Below are positions 16,109 through 25,762 of a stretch of DNA of 37,629 nt, piece after piece. Source of the stretch: a virus; the IMG/VR virus record IMGVR_UViG_3300042879_000434, positions 1 through 37,629 of that record; one strand, 5' to 3'. The position numbers and the translations under genes were made by a program. Position 1 is the stretch's first letter; each line of letters opens with the position of its first letter. The notes under the pieces are model-generated. The model worked only from the letters and a program-made list of their open reading frames with translations. It did no database searches and was not told the origin of the DNA.

Positions 16109-18138
16109 TGGCAAAGCTCGAGTTCTATCGACAGCAGACGACGCCTCGCGTCATTGCTCCCGATGTCGGAGGGCTCGGGCGTATCCAGTCTGGCGTGGCG
16201 CAAGCCGCTGAGGCAATCGCTCGAGGCGCTGTGGTTGGCGGCCAGATGGTCGAGCGCCGCAATCTGGAGATCGAGAAGCGCCGAGAAGATGAAGCGGCGA
16301 TTGATGCCTCTGCTCGAGCAGTTGCAATCAAGTCAAAGTGGATGACGCGATCTCAAGAGTTGGAGCGTGAGGCTGCTGAGAAAGGCGAATTTGACGGATT
16401 CACAGATCGTGCTCGTGCGGCCTACGATGAAATCGTTTCTGAAGAACTGAGGCAAACCAAGTCGGAAAGCGCAAATGCTTGGTTACGACAGCGATCCGAT
16501 GAGTATGCGCTTAATGTGCTTGATGGCGCTTCTCGCTGGCAGGCGCAGCGAAAGGTTGAGCGCGATGTCAATTTGGTTGGGCAGTCGCTTGATCAGGCTC
16601 GGCAAATTGTCGGATCGAAGCCTCAAGATTATGCGGCTGCTCGAGATGATCTTGCTTTGCAATACGCTCGGTTGCCGCCAGAAAAGCGCGCCGAGGCATG
16701 GGCTGCTGCTCGCCAGAGATTAGCGTATGACGCTGGTTTTGGTGCGATGCGCCAGAATCCGCGCCAGATAGATCAGGCGCTCAAGGCAGATCCGGGAAAG
16801 TCCGGCATTGCTTACATTGATGAACTTGGCGCAGATGAGCGATTGCAACTGCGCGCGCAGACTGATTCTGAGTTGCGCCGATTAGAGGCAGAGGCCAAGG
16901 CGAGACAGGCAGAGCGTCGCGAGGCTTTGCGTGAGCGCGTTGCTGATCAGTCTGCATTGCTCTCTGCCGGTTATGGTGTGAGCTCTCCGATCGGCCGAAC
17001 AGAGTTTGTTGCTGCTGGCATGGGTGATCAGTACGCCGATTATCAGGAGTCTCTGCGGATTGGAACTGTGGCATCCGGCATGGTTGGCATGGATAGCAAG
17101 CAGATCACCGAGTTGCTGGCTAAAGAAAAGCCTGCACCGACAGAGACTGGATTTGCTGAAAGAAACAAGCGGTATCAGTTGCTGCTTAATTCCGCAAAAA
17201 CGATTGTGTCGGAGCGTACGGCAGATCCGATCCAGTTTGCTGCTAATCGCAATCTGATGAAGATAACGCAGCTTGATCCTGCCGATCCGGTTGCGTTTGC
17301 TGCTGAATTAAAGAATCGCTCGACCGTATCTCGCACGATGACAAAAGAGTACGGCACTCCGATGGCATTGATGACGAATGACGAGGCCAAGGCGTTCTCG
17401 GCATTTGCATCAAATATGACTTCCGTTGAGAAGGTCAGTCTATTTACCAACATTCGTCGATCGCTGCCGGATGATGCCTATCAAACAATCATGGGGCAGA
17501 TCCGCGCAGATAGCCCGGTAACAGCAATAGCCGGATCTATGCTCGGTCGAGAATCGCAGATCATTACGAAAGAGGGCGGTTGGTTCTCGCGTCCGTCTAC
17601 GCTGCCGGCGTTCTCCGTTGCCGAGCGTGTATTGCAAGGCGAGGATTTGTTGAATCCGACGACCGGCGAAAAGGAGGCAATGGGGCGCGGCAAGTTCCCG
17701 ATGCCGTCTGATGGCGATTTGAGATCGCAATGGGTTGCTCTGACTGGCGATGCCTACCGTGCCTCGCCAGAAGTAGAGGCGACCGCCTATCAGGCTTATC
17801 GCGCGTTTTATGCTGCCGAGGTTGCTCGACGCGGAAACTACACCGGCGAGTTTGATTCGGAAGTTTCTGATATGGCTGCTCGAGCGGTGTCTGGTGGCGT
17901 CACCGAGATTGGTGGCTACAACATCCTGCTGCCTTGGGGTATGGATGAGGACAGCACGATTAACGATCTGAACAAACAATGGCCTTCTGCTCGCAAAACG
18001 GCAGGGCTGTCGGACTCTGTTGAGCTTGATGATATTGCTCTCGTCACGGTTGGCAATGGCGTGTATATGGCGACCGATGGCACGGCTCCGTTGAAGGATA
18101 AGAATGGTCGCGTGGTTTACTTGCGAGTGAATCCGTGA
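16108..18138 (+). CDS. Internal virion / ejection protein, gp15-like position (676 aa)
   Basis: Highly charged, mostly helical protein with long coiled segments (residues ~30-110 and 180-270, rich in Arg, Glu, Gln and Ala), such as RRLEAEAKARQAERREALRE. The second half is mixed alpha/beta, with the stretch TAYQAYRAFYAAEVARRGNY near the end and a globular C-terminus. Length and position correspond to T7 gp15, which builds the periplasmic tunnel during DNA ejection. No catalytic motif is visible. The stop overlaps the next GTG start by 4 bp (GTGA). Confidence 0.75.
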   Translation: MAKLEFYRQQTTPRVIAPDVGGLGRIQSGVAQAAEAIARGAVVGGQMVERRNLEIEKRREDEAAIDASARAVAIKSKWMTRSQELEREAAEKGEFDGFTDRARAAYDEIVSEELRQTKSESANAWLRQRSDEYALNVLDGASRWQAQRKVERDVNLVGQSLDQARQIVGSKPQDYAAARDDLALQYARLPPEKRAEAWAAARQRLAYDAGFGAMRQNPRQIDQALKADPGKSGIAYIDELGADERLQLRAQTDSELRRLEAEAKARQAERREALRERVADQSALLSAGYGVSSPIGRTEFVAAGMGDQYADYQESLRIGTVASGMVGMDSKQITELLAKEKPAPTETGFAERNKRYQLLLNSAKTIVSERTADPIQFAANRNLMKITQLDPADPVAFAAELKNRSTVSRTMTKEYGTPMALMTNDEAKAFSAFASNMTSVEKVSLFTNIRRSLPDDAYQTIMGQIRADSPVTAIAGSMLGRESQIITKEGGWFSRPSTLPAFSVAERVLQGEDLLNPTTGEKEAMGRGKFPMPSDGDLRSQWVALTGDAYRASPEVEATAYQAYRAFYAAEVARRGNYTGEFDSEVSDMAARAVSGGVTEIGGYNILLPWGMDEDSTINDLNKQWPSARKTAGLSDSVELDDIALVTVGNGVYMATDGTAPLKDKNGRVVYLRVNP

Positions 18139-20129
18139 GTTTTTTATCGATTAACGATCGGCAGCAGCGAGAGGTTGAGCAACAGTCGTTGCTGATAGAG
18201 CCTTCGCAGGAAGCCTTTGAGCCGGATTGGTTTGAAGGTGTTCCATCTGGCATCGGTACTGGTGTCGCTCGAGTTGTTGGCGTTGCAAACCAGTTGGCCG
18301 GAGCGGTCGAATATCAGGCTGGCCGCGCATTTACCGAGCCTCTTGATATGGTGTTTGACACCAAGGCAACCGAGGCGCTGCGCAGAATTACGATTGAGGA
18401 GCCGGCCAAGTTTACGGCTGCGCAGACTCCAGATCCGCTGACGGTTGGCGCGGCTGGTCGGGTTATGTATGGCGTTGTCGGTGTCGGTCTGCCTGCTGCT
18501 GTAGCCGGTTATTTTGGTGGCCCCGGTGCTGCTGCTGCTGCGGCTGGTGGATTCCAGATGACCGGCACTATGACCGACCTCATGCAGCAAGGCGTCGATG
18601 AGCGCACCGCTATTGGCGCGGCAACGATCGATGGTGCGCTGACGACGGCTGGCGTTCTTGTTCCGGCTGCGATTGGTGGCCGAGTTGCTTTGAACACTTT
18701 GCTCTATGGCCCGGGCGTCAACGTCGCGCAAGATATCGTAGCGTCCAAGGGGATCGGCGCATATTTGCAGTCGCAGGGATATGATGAGTTAGCGCAGCGA
18801 TATTCTGAACTGCAATCAGAGCAGTTGGCTGCTGACGTTATTCTCGGCGCTGCGTTTGGTTATCTTGGCGCTCGATCTGCTCGAGTCAATTCCGTTGTGT
18901 CGCAACGAGAGATTCAGCGCGGATTTACGCCGGACGAGGCTGCTGATTCTGTTCTGCCGATGCAGCCGACAGGGCCAGCATATACTCCGTTAGAGATTCC
19001 TCGGCAGGCTGATTCTTATGATGAATTGGCTGCGCGCATATACAGCGAATTGCGTGAATCCAAGAAGCAAGATATCGACCTAAACGATGTGGGTCAGATT
19101 CGTAAGTTTCTTGGCGATCCCAAAGTTGAATCTCTAGCGCAGTTTATTAAGCGCACCGGCGGCATTATCGGTGACGGTGGCGAGTTATCGTCACGCGATA
19201 TCACCAATAAGACGATGCCGGGATTGGTGCGCAAGGACACACCAGACAATCGGCGCGTGGCCGGATGGGATGGTGTGCGCGAGCGCATTTTTGATGCTGG
19301 TTATTTCCCAGAGAAGAATGACTATAACGAGATTACCGATTCCGAAATAGTCGATGCTCTGGAGAGCGATCTTTTCCGTGACAAGGTTTACAACGGCAAG
19401 GTTAGAGAGAGGCTCGAGGTTATTCGTCAAAGCCGATTCTTTAACGATTCGATGTCATATGAGGGCATCACGCCAGACATGACACCGACGCAGATCGCTG
19501 ATCGGTTGCGCATGATTGACGATGAAGCTCGAGCGAATGATGAGCGCGCGGTCGGCCCAGATGAGGAGATGGTTCGCGAATACGATCAATTTGCCGAGTC
19601 GATGGATGCGGCAATGGTCACGCGCAATCGTGCCAATCTGGAGTTAGATACGGCTCCGGGCATTCCAGCAAACCGAGCGGCGCTGATGACGCACCTTGCT
19701 CGTATGCGGGTTGCTGTTGAGCAGATGCTGCGTGGCGAGCCGGTGGCTGTGGATAACGTCGGCAAAGGTGGCACGTTTGCGCCTAAGCCGAAAATCAATA
19801 TTGATGAGGCTGAAATCATTAAGGCGCTGCGCGAGTCAGGCTTGCCCGGCGTACTGGATGAGATCGATATGCTCGAGGCCGAACTGGCTGGTCGCGGTCG
19901 AGACTTTGAAGGTCGAGCAATCGATGTTGCCGACATTGAGCGCCCTCGAGGCGAGATGATGCGGATCGGCGACGAGGAGTTTCCGGCCGATATGGAAGTT
20001 GCCGGCGACGATGGCATGGTCACGGTGCGCGATGGAATGCGCGATTCCGAGGATGCAATCCGTCAGGCAGAACAGGAATATCTCGGGTTCCCGGCGGCAG
20101 TAAACTGCGCATTGAGGCACGGCGAATGA
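18135..20129 (+). CDS. Internal virion / ejection protein with hydrophobic segments (664 aa)
   Basis: Starts with GTG overlapping the upstream stop. Residues ~95-135 are hydrophobic and Gly/Ala-rich (VGVGLPAAVAGYFGGPGAAA), and ~155-175 also (GALTTAGVLVPAAIGG), so it may insert in the host membrane during ejection. The C-terminal half is acidic and helical with many Asp/Glu, including 'DEAEIIKALRESGLPGVLDEIDMLEAELAG'-type helices. No lysozyme or transglycosylase motif was found. By position it belongs with the gp15/gp16-type ejectosome. The end overlaps the next ATG by 4 bp. Confidence 0.7.
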   Translation: MSFLSINDRQQREVEQQSLLIEPSQEAFEPDWFEGVPSGIGTGVARVVGVANQLAGAVEYQAGRAFTEPLDMVFDTKATEALRRITIEEPAKFTAAQTPDPLTVGAAGRVMYGVVGVGLPAAVAGYFGGPGAAAAAAGGFQMTGTMTDLMQQGVDERTAIGAATIDGALTTAGVLVPAAIGGRVALNTLLYGPGVNVAQDIVASKGIGAYLQSQGYDELAQRYSELQSEQLAADVILGAAFGYLGARSARVNSVVSQREIQRGFTPDEAADSVLPMQPTGPAYTPLEIPRQADSYDELAARIYSELRESKKQDIDLNDVGQIRKFLGDPKVESLAQFIKRTGGIIGDGGELSSRDITNKTMPGLVRKDTPDNRRVAGWDGVRERIFDAGYFPEKNDYNEITDSEIVDALESDLFRDKVYNGKVRERLEVIRQSRFFNDSMSYEGITPDMTPTQIADRLRMIDDEARANDERAVGPDEEMVREYDQFAESMDAAMVTRNRANLELDTAPGIPANRAALMTHLARMRVAVEQMLRGEPVAVDNVGKGGTFAPKPKINIDEAEIIKALRESGLPGVLDEIDMLEAELAGRGRDFEGRAIDVADIERPRGEMMRIGDEEFPADMEVAGDDGMVTVRDGMRDSEDAIRQAEQEYLGFPAAVNCALRHGE

Positions 20130-22645
20130 GACAGGCTTGTATTACAGCGGTTGAGCAGGCTATTGGCCGGTCGATCACCCAAGCGGAAGCCCGAAACATC
20201 GAGGCTCGTATTCGCAATGCAATGGTGATGGTGGCTCGCCAGCAGGGCAATGCTTATCAGGCATTGTCCAAGCAAGATCAGATGCGCGCTGCCGCCAACT
20301 ATGCTGCGAATGAATTGGTTGCGGAAGCGCAAAAGAAAGCGCAGCGATTGCGTTTGCAGATTGCAGCGCATGACGCCATTGAGCGATACACCACAGAGCA
20401 AGTCAGGCTCGGCGCTGATCCGAACCGATTGGAAGCGTTTGAGCGTTTGCTGGCTGGCAAAGCTGATGGCAAGAACAATAGCACCTCGGTAGAAGTGGAA
20501 GCCAAGGGCATTGCTGCTGGAGCGATGGGGCGGTTGGCCGATGCGTGGGAGGCGATAAGCCCGAGGCTGTTTGGCATCTTTGCCAACAAGGATGGCGAGG
20601 AGCAGTTTGTTCGTGCTGCCTATGGCGACACGGCTGGCATTAGGCCGGAGATTATTAAGGCTGCAAAAGAGTGGAGCGCGGTTGCAGAGACTTTGCGCAC
20701 CCGATTCAACGCTGCTGGCGGTGATGTTGGCCGGCTAGATAATTGGGGTCTGCCGCAGGCTTGGTCTCAGGATATCGCTATCCAGCTCGGTCGCGATCAG
20801 TTCGTCAATGACATGATGGGATGGGTCGATCGTTCGATCTATCGCAAGGATGACGGCACGTTGTTCAACGATGCTGAGATGCGCAAGTTCCTTGAGGAGG
20901 CTTGGCTCACCATCTCGACCGATGGCGCGAACAAGCAAAAGAATGTCACCGGCTACGGCGCTGCTATTAAGGCGAACCGAAACAACAAGGCTCGCCAGTT
21001 GCACTTCAAGGATGGAATGTCCTCGGTTGAGGCGCTGCGCAAGTGGTCTGGCCGATCGGTGTTTGAGGCGATGGCTGGTCACGTTAGCCGCATGGCGCGT
21101 GATGTGGCGCTCGTTGAAAAGTTTGGGCCTAATGCGGATCTCACGGTTGAATACTTTATTCAGTCGTTGGCTGACGAGTCCAAGCTTGCGCTTGCTGGAC
21201 AGCCGGGATTCAAGGCGTCGCTGATTGATAAGCGCGCGGCTTCTGCTGCCAACCTGTACAACTATGTCGCTGGAAACAATCCACCTCCGGCCAATCTGCG
21301 AGTAGCGCAAGCATTCTCTGCATTGCGGTCGTTGTTCGTTGCGGCCAAGCTCGGCAGCGCAACTATTACCTCGATCTCGGACGAAGGCACTCTGATATTG
21401 ACGAGCCGCGTTAATAACCTTCCGATGTTCAAGGTGTTTCGGAATGAGATGCGCGCATTCAATCTGGCCGATCGCGCAGAAAAGCAGCGAGCGCGTCGAG
21501 CGGGATTGCTAGTCAATACGATGCTGGATGAGGTCAATCGGTTTGGAGATGAGACGTTAGGCTCTCATGTTCCGGCCAAGATCGCCTCGACTGTTATGCG
21601 CTTGTCTGGATTGAATGCTGTGACCGAGGCTCGGCGTCGAGCGTTCTCTGTCACGATGATGGACACGATTGGGCAGCTTACTCGGCAATACCAACTAGTC
21701 ACCGATCTTGATCCGCAGGATTGGAAGATCTTGCGCAGCAAGGGGATCACGCAAGCCGAGTGGGATATCTGGCGCAAGGCCAAGCCTGATTCATGGAGCG
21801 GCAACGACACCGTTCTGACGCCAGAAAGAATCTATCAGGTGCAGGGCGTAAGCGATCTGGATAAAGAGCGAGCAGCCACAAAGCTGTTGGCTGTTGTTAT
21901 TGATGAGCGCGATATCGCTGTCATTGAGCCCGGCGCTCGAGAGAAGGCTACGCTCCTCGGTGGCACGATTCCCGGCACGGCTACGGGCGAACTGGCTCGC
22001 GCGTTCTGGCAGTTCAAGACGTTCCCGTTTGCCATTATCAATCGGCATTGGCGACGCGGCCTTGGGATGTTTGATAAGACATCCGGAAAGGTTGGATACA
22101 TCGCATCGTTGGTTGCGCTCCAGACTGTTATGGGCGCAATCGCAATGGAGATTAGCGATATTCTGTCTGGTAAAGATCCGCGCACGTTAAACCCAGAAAG
22201 CGCCTATGGCCCGAAAAACCTGATTGCTGCTCTGCTCAAGGGTGGCGCGCTCGGCCTGTATGGTGACTTCTTGTTTGCCGATGCGACGACATATGGTCGG
22301 ACATTGGCAGGTGCGATTGGCGGCCCGATGCTAGGTGCCATCGAAGACACCTACAAACTGACAGTCGGTAACGTGCAAGAACTGTCTAAAGGTAAAGACA
22401 CCAATTTCGGTGCGGAGGCTGTCAGGGCGGCGAGGGGGTATACTCCCGGCGCGTCGCTTTGGTACACCAAGACGGCTACCGATCGGCTGATCTTTAACCA
22501 GATGCAAGAGTATTTTGACCCCGGCTATCTTGCTCGAGCTCGAGCAAAGGCAAAGCGGGAATACGGAACGACATATTGGTGGAACCCCGGCCAGCCGATA
22601 AGTCGTGCGAGAGCGCCGGAGCTTGAGGCTATCGTAGAGGAATAA
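20126..22645 (+). CDS. Largest internal virion / ejection protein (839 aa)
   Basis: An 839-aa predominantly helical protein. The N-terminal 90 residues form a helical bundle (MRQACITAVEQAIGRSITQA). Mid-protein segments include SPRLFGIFANKDGEEQFVRA and WSGRSVFEAMAGHVSRMARD. A hydrophobic region near residues 655-680 (GYIASLVALQTVMGAIAMEI) and another near 690-720 could span membrane. The C-terminus ends with YGTTYWWNPGQPI. It is likely the terminal ejection protein that reaches the host cytoplasm. It lacks the soluble lytic transglycosylase motif found in T7 gp16, and no other enzymatic domain is recognised. Confidence 0.75.
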   Translation: MRQACITAVEQAIGRSITQAEARNIEARIRNAMVMVARQQGNAYQALSKQDQMRAAANYAANELVAEAQKKAQRLRLQIAAHDAIERYTTEQVRLGADPNRLEAFERLLAGKADGKNNSTSVEVEAKGIAAGAMGRLADAWEAISPRLFGIFANKDGEEQFVRAAYGDTAGIRPEIIKAAKEWSAVAETLRTRFNAAGGDVGRLDNWGLPQAWSQDIAIQLGRDQFVNDMMGWVDRSIYRKDDGTLFNDAEMRKFLEEAWLTISTDGANKQKNVTGYGAAIKANRNNKARQLHFKDGMSSVEALRKWSGRSVFEAMAGHVSRMARDVALVEKFGPNADLTVEYFIQSLADESKLALAGQPGFKASLIDKRAASAANLYNYVAGNNPPPANLRVAQAFSALRSLFVAAKLGSATITSISDEGTLILTSRVNNLPMFKVFRNEMRAFNLADRAEKQRARRAGLLVNTMLDEVNRFGDETLGSHVPAKIASTVMRLSGLNAVTEARRRAFSVTMMDTIGQLTRQYQLVTDLDPQDWKILRSKGITQAEWDIWRKAKPDSWSGNDTVLTPERIYQVQGVSDLDKERAATKLLAVVIDERDIAVIEPGAREKATLLGGTIPGTATGELARAFWQFKTFPFAIINRHWRRGLGMFDKTSGKVGYIASLVALQTVMGAIAMEISDILSGKDPRTLNPESAYGPKNLIAALLKGGALGLYGDFLFADATTYGRTLAGAIGGPMLGAIEDTYKLTVGNVQELSKGKDTNFGAEAVRAARGYTPGASLWYTKTATDRLIFNQMQEYFDPGYLARARAKAKREYGTTYWWNPGQPISRARAPELEAIVEE

Positions 22646-22648
22646 TCC

Positions 22649-24832
22649 ATGACCGTTTCATCATCTACCGCTCGAGTGAGCTATTCCGGTAACGGCGTCA
22701 CAGTCGCCTTTGCTGTTCCTTTCTACTTCCTGTCGAACTCGCATCTGGCGGTAACGCTGCGATCCTCGACCGGAGTTGAGACCCCACAGGTTCTCGGCAC
22801 AAACTACACCGTCACCGGAGCCGGCGTCCTGACTGGTGGCACCGTTACGATGACGGTTGCTCCAGCATCTGGCGCGACTCTTGTTATCGTGCGCAGCGTC
22901 CCGCTCACGCAGGAGACTGATCTCCAGCCAAACGATCGACTGCCGGCAGAGACGCTCGAGCAGACGGTTGATAAGCTGACGATGATCACGCAGCAGATCA
23001 ACGAGACGACGGATCGCGCGATCAAGTTCCCCGTGTCTGACTCCTCGACGTTTGACACGACGCTGCCGGTGTCGAGCTCTCGCGCTGGCAAGTACTTTAA
23101 GTTTGGATCGACTGGCGCGATCTCGCTGGATACCGCAGCGCCGGGATATGCGACCGCGGTTGTCACCGACTTCGGTGCGGTGGGCGACGACTCAACGATC
23201 AATACGACTGCGATTCAGACCGCGATCGACTCGCTGACCAACGGCGGTACTCTGTACTTCCCGACCGGCACCTATCGCACAGGCTCGCTGACGATCGGAA
23301 GCGCAAACATCAAGTTCCTAATGACCGATGGGACTGTGCTGAAGTTCCCGACGCTCGGCGCGAGCACGAAAGCAATCACGGTCAATGCCAATAACTTCTC
23401 GATTGAGGGCGGCAAGCTGCAAGGCCCGGCGGCCTCGGTATATGTTGCCAACGAGAACGGCATTCAGATGATCGGCACCTCGACCTCGGCTCGCAAGTCT
23501 GGCTTGCGTCTGGTTGATGTTGAGATCACGCAGTTCGGCGGCCACGGCATCTATGCGCAGTTCGTCGATAGCATTTTCCTCGACTCTTGCAAGATCCACT
23601 ATTGCGGATACTCTGGCGCATCGTTCCTGTCTTGCAATCATGGCGTCGCTACCAAGAACCAGTTCCTGAATATCACTCCGGGAACGGTCGGCAATATGTA
23701 CGGCATCACGCTGACCCATGACTCAACCGGGTATAGCAGCGATCCGAATGCCGGAACTAAGGCGGCTGCGAATCCGTTCTGCTGGGATTGGTATATCGGC
23801 TACAACTATGCTGCGTACAACGCATGGGAGCCGATCGATTGTCACGGCGGCTACGAGATCACCATCGACAGCAACAAGGTTTATGCCAGCTACGGCGGCA
23901 TCGCTTGCTGCTCGAGCAGCGGTGACGCGGCTGCATACGCTGGCGCGAATAACGTCATCACGAACAATGTCGTCGATGCGCGTAACCCGGACGGTACAGC
24001 CTCTGGCTACGAGAACGACAACTACGGCATCAACCTAAACGGCGGCTCGACGCTGAACCACAAGAACGTAGTTTGCAAAGGCAACGTCATTATCAATCAC
24101 GGCATCCTTGGAAATACCAACTCTGGTGCGATCCAAGCGGTGTATGTGCAGAATGCCTCGCTCACCGAGAACATCGTTCAGAAGTGGGGCGGCGCTGCGA
24201 TTGTGGCAACCGCAAGCTCCTCGATGATTATCGACAGCAACAACTTCCTTGAGTTAGGTGGTGTTGCTGCTGGTGCTGAAAACGCGATAATGATCGAGAC
24301 GACTTCTGCTCTCGGCAATACGTTCACGATCACAAACAACAATATGCAGGCCAACGGTGGCACGGCAGGATTGGTGGGCGTTCGCGCTCCGCAGATCACG
24401 ACGCTGCCGTACTTCGCAGGCAATGACTTTGCTGCTGCAACGTCTGCCGGCTATGTGGTTCCGAATGATTTCTTGACCAGCGATCTTGCCTCGCCCATCT
24501 ACCGCGTTACCGTGAATAACGCAGGAGGTGGAGCGGCTGTGAACGTAGACATAGCCGCGCTGTCTCGCTACCAAATCGTTCGGATCGATGTTACGTCTAG
24601 CAACGCAGCGTCTGAAATTTCGAATTTCACGAATGGCGTATATGGTCAAATCCTTCATATCCACTCGCCTGACTCGACGGCGTTCGTCCTAAACACGACG
24701 GCCAAGCGCCTATCTGGCGGCTCGTCATTTACTGCAAGCCAATGGGACATCATCACCCTTTTGCAGACAGGCGATACGGCTGGCGTCGGCGGTGTGTTCT
24801 GGACAGAGATCAGCCGGTCGGTGAACGCTTAA
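22649..24832 (+). CDS. Tailspike with pectate-lyase-like beta-helix (727 aa)
   Basis: The N-terminal ~130 residues are a virion-anchoring domain of the T7/K1F fibre type: SYSGNGVTVAFAVPFYFLSN, then GAGVLTGGTVTMTV and the helix TVDKLTMITQQINETTDRAI. A linker leads to VVTDFGAVGDDSTINTTAIQ and GGTLYFPTGTYRTGSLTI (residues ~170-215), the start motif of pectate-lyase-3-type right-handed beta-helices. Repeated N-x-(V/I)-x-x-N turns run through to ~600. A small beta-rich C-terminal domain follows (~630-727). It probably cleaves or binds capsule or O-antigen. Catalytic residues cannot be assigned by eye. The end overlaps the convergent minus-strand gene by 23 bp. Confidence 0.88.
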   Translation: MTVSSSTARVSYSGNGVTVAFAVPFYFLSNSHLAVTLRSSTGVETPQVLGTNYTVTGAGVLTGGTVTMTVAPASGATLVIVRSVPLTQETDLQPNDRLPAETLEQTVDKLTMITQQINETTDRAIKFPVSDSSTFDTTLPVSSSRAGKYFKFGSTGAISLDTAAPGYATAVVTDFGAVGDDSTINTTAIQTAIDSLTNGGTLYFPTGTYRTGSLTIGSANIKFLMTDGTVLKFPTLGASTKAITVNANNFSIEGGKLQGPAASVYVANENGIQMIGTSTSARKSGLRLVDVEITQFGGHGIYAQFVDSIFLDSCKIHYCGYSGASFLSCNHGVATKNQFLNITPGTVGNMYGITLTHDSTGYSSDPNAGTKAAANPFCWDWYIGYNYAAYNAWEPIDCHGGYEITIDSNKVYASYGGIACCSSSGDAAAYAGANNVITNNVVDARNPDGTASGYENDNYGINLNGGSTLNHKNVVCKGNVIINHGILGNTNSGAIQAVYVQNASLTENIVQKWGGAAIVATASSSMIIDSNNFLELGGVAAGAENAIMIETTSALGNTFTITNNNMQANGGTAGLVGVRAPQITTLPYFAGNDFAAATSAGYVVPNDFLTSDLASPIYRVTVNNAGGGAAVNVDIAALSRYQIVRIDVTSSNAASEISNFTNGVYGQILHIHSPDSTAFVLNTTAKRLSGGSSFTASQWDIITLLQTGDTAGVGGVFWTEISRSVNA

Positions 24833-25016
24833 GACGATAGATCTCTGCCTTCAAGGCATTGATCTCTGTGGCTAGGATAGCGGCCTCCGTCCAGAGGCCG
24901 CGAATCCTTAACGTCGCAAGCGCGTCCTCAATGCGCAGGTCTTGATCTGACTTGATCCCTCGTCGGTCGAGCTCCGTTCTCCATGCGCCCGGTGGGCTTA
25001 CGTTGTCCACGGTCAT
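24810..25016 (-). CDS. Small helical protein, last gene of leftward operon (68 aa)
   Basis: I chose the ATG at 25016, preceded by GAGG, over an upstream start inside the neighbouring gene. The sequence MTVDNVSPPGAWRTELDRRG then ALATLRIRGLWTEAAILATE and a basic end KSP-like RLKRSPTG shows a helical, probably DNA- or protein-binding small protein without recognised family. Its 3' end overlaps the tailspike gene on the other strand, with no terminator between. Confidence 0.6.
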   Translation of the reverse strand: MTVDNVSPPGAWRTELDRRGIKSDQDLRIEDALATLRIRGLWTEAAILATEINALKAEIYRLKRSPTG

Positions 25017-25143
25017 ATTCAGCCTCGTCGGTTCCCGGTTCGTAGGTGAAGTGATTGCAGCGGTGCTCTGCCGGCCAATCATTGGCGGTGCAGAATAACT
25101 GCTTGCCGTCATGCTTGGAATGTCGGCAACTGCGGCAGTTCAC
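24928..25143 (-). CDS. Cys-rich small protein, putative zinc-binding (71 aa)
   Basis: Starts with GTG overlapping the DUF1364 stop by a few bases. The N-terminus holds C3, C6, C18 and C29 (MNCRSCRHSKHDG, then LFCTANDWPAEHRCNHF), a CxxC...C...C knuckle. The second half is charged and low in complexity and overlaps the 24810-25016 frame by 89 bp, so the two compete or overlap. The Cys-rich head makes it plausible as a real gene. Confidence 0.55.
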   Translation of the reverse strand: MNCRSCRHSKHDGKQLFCTANDWPAEHRCNHFTYEPGTDEAEYDRGQRKPTGRMENGARPTRDQVRSRPAH

Positions 25144-25424
25144 ACTTTGCCTTCTTTGCGTAACTGGTTGATCGTGCGCACCATGCCCTCGAGATGCGCG
25201 ATCCGCACATAGTCTCTGGATAGCCCCATGTCTGCGCGTCGATCGATTGCGTCGTGGCAGGCGCTACAAGCCCATGCTCCGAGCAGATCGTCTGCCTTGA
25301 TCCCCATGCCGGATATGCCAGCCATGCGGATATGGGCGAGCACGACTGTTTCGCTGTTGCAGTTGCAGACCTCTGGTATGCGCACCATGCAGGGCCGGCC
25401 TCGAGCTTCGTTGCGCAGGTTCAT
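25140..25424 (-). CDS. DUF1364 family protein, HNH-like Cys/His protein (94 aa)
   Basis: The sequence NLRNEARGRPCMVRIPEVCN, then VLAHIRMAGISGMGIKADD and LLGAWACSACHDAIDRRADM, follows the DUF1364 family layout found in lambdoid nin-type regions: paired Cys (C12, C20, C22 and C53, C56) plus HxxD/CH typical of a treble-clef/HNH fold. A structure-specific nuclease or DNA-binding role in recombination is inferred; the family is uncharacterised. It sits beside NinB, as in other phages. Confidence 0.85.
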   Translation of the reverse strand: MNLRNEARGRPCMVRIPEVCNCNSETVVLAHIRMAGISGMGIKADDLLGAWACSACHDAIDRRADMGLSRDYVRIAHLEGMVRTINQLRKEGKV

Positions 25425-25762
25425 GCGTAATAGGCTGGCGTGAGTTCTCGCATCGCTGTTGCAGACTGATCCTCGGATGTCTGCTGGCGGGTGCGGAAGA
25501 ATCCCGCATGATCAGGGTACATCTTCATGAATCGGCGCGAATAGAAGGCGCGATAGTTGTTGTTCAGTTTGAACGAGGTTAGGCCGTCACCGCCGACGCT
25601 ATCCTTCTCCCAGCGTATGCGCTCGAAGATCGCATTCACAGAATAATTTTTGTATCCGCGATCGATCATCTGGAATGTGAACTGCACGAACATCTCCCAG
25701 ACCTCGGGGTGCTTGCGGTGAAACTCGGCAACCTGCTGCCTCATCTCCTCATGCCTGTTCAT
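25421..25762 (-). CDS. Conserved phage protein next to NinB (113 aa)
   Basis: Begins MNRHEEMRQQVAEFHRKHPE; the core WEMFVQFTFQMIDRGYKNYS and SFKLNNNYRAFYSRRFMKMY matches a widespread short phage protein found in recombination operons. It is basic and helical with conserved aromatics, possibly nucleic-acid binding. Function unknown. It overlaps NinB by 14 bp and DUF1364 by 4 bp. Confidence 0.75.
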   Translation of the reverse strand: MNRHEEMRQQVAEFHRKHPEVWEMFVQFTFQMIDRGYKNYSVNAIFERIRWEKDSVGGDGLTSFKLNNNYRAFYSRRFMKMYPDHAGFFRTRQQTSEDQSATAMRELTPAYYA

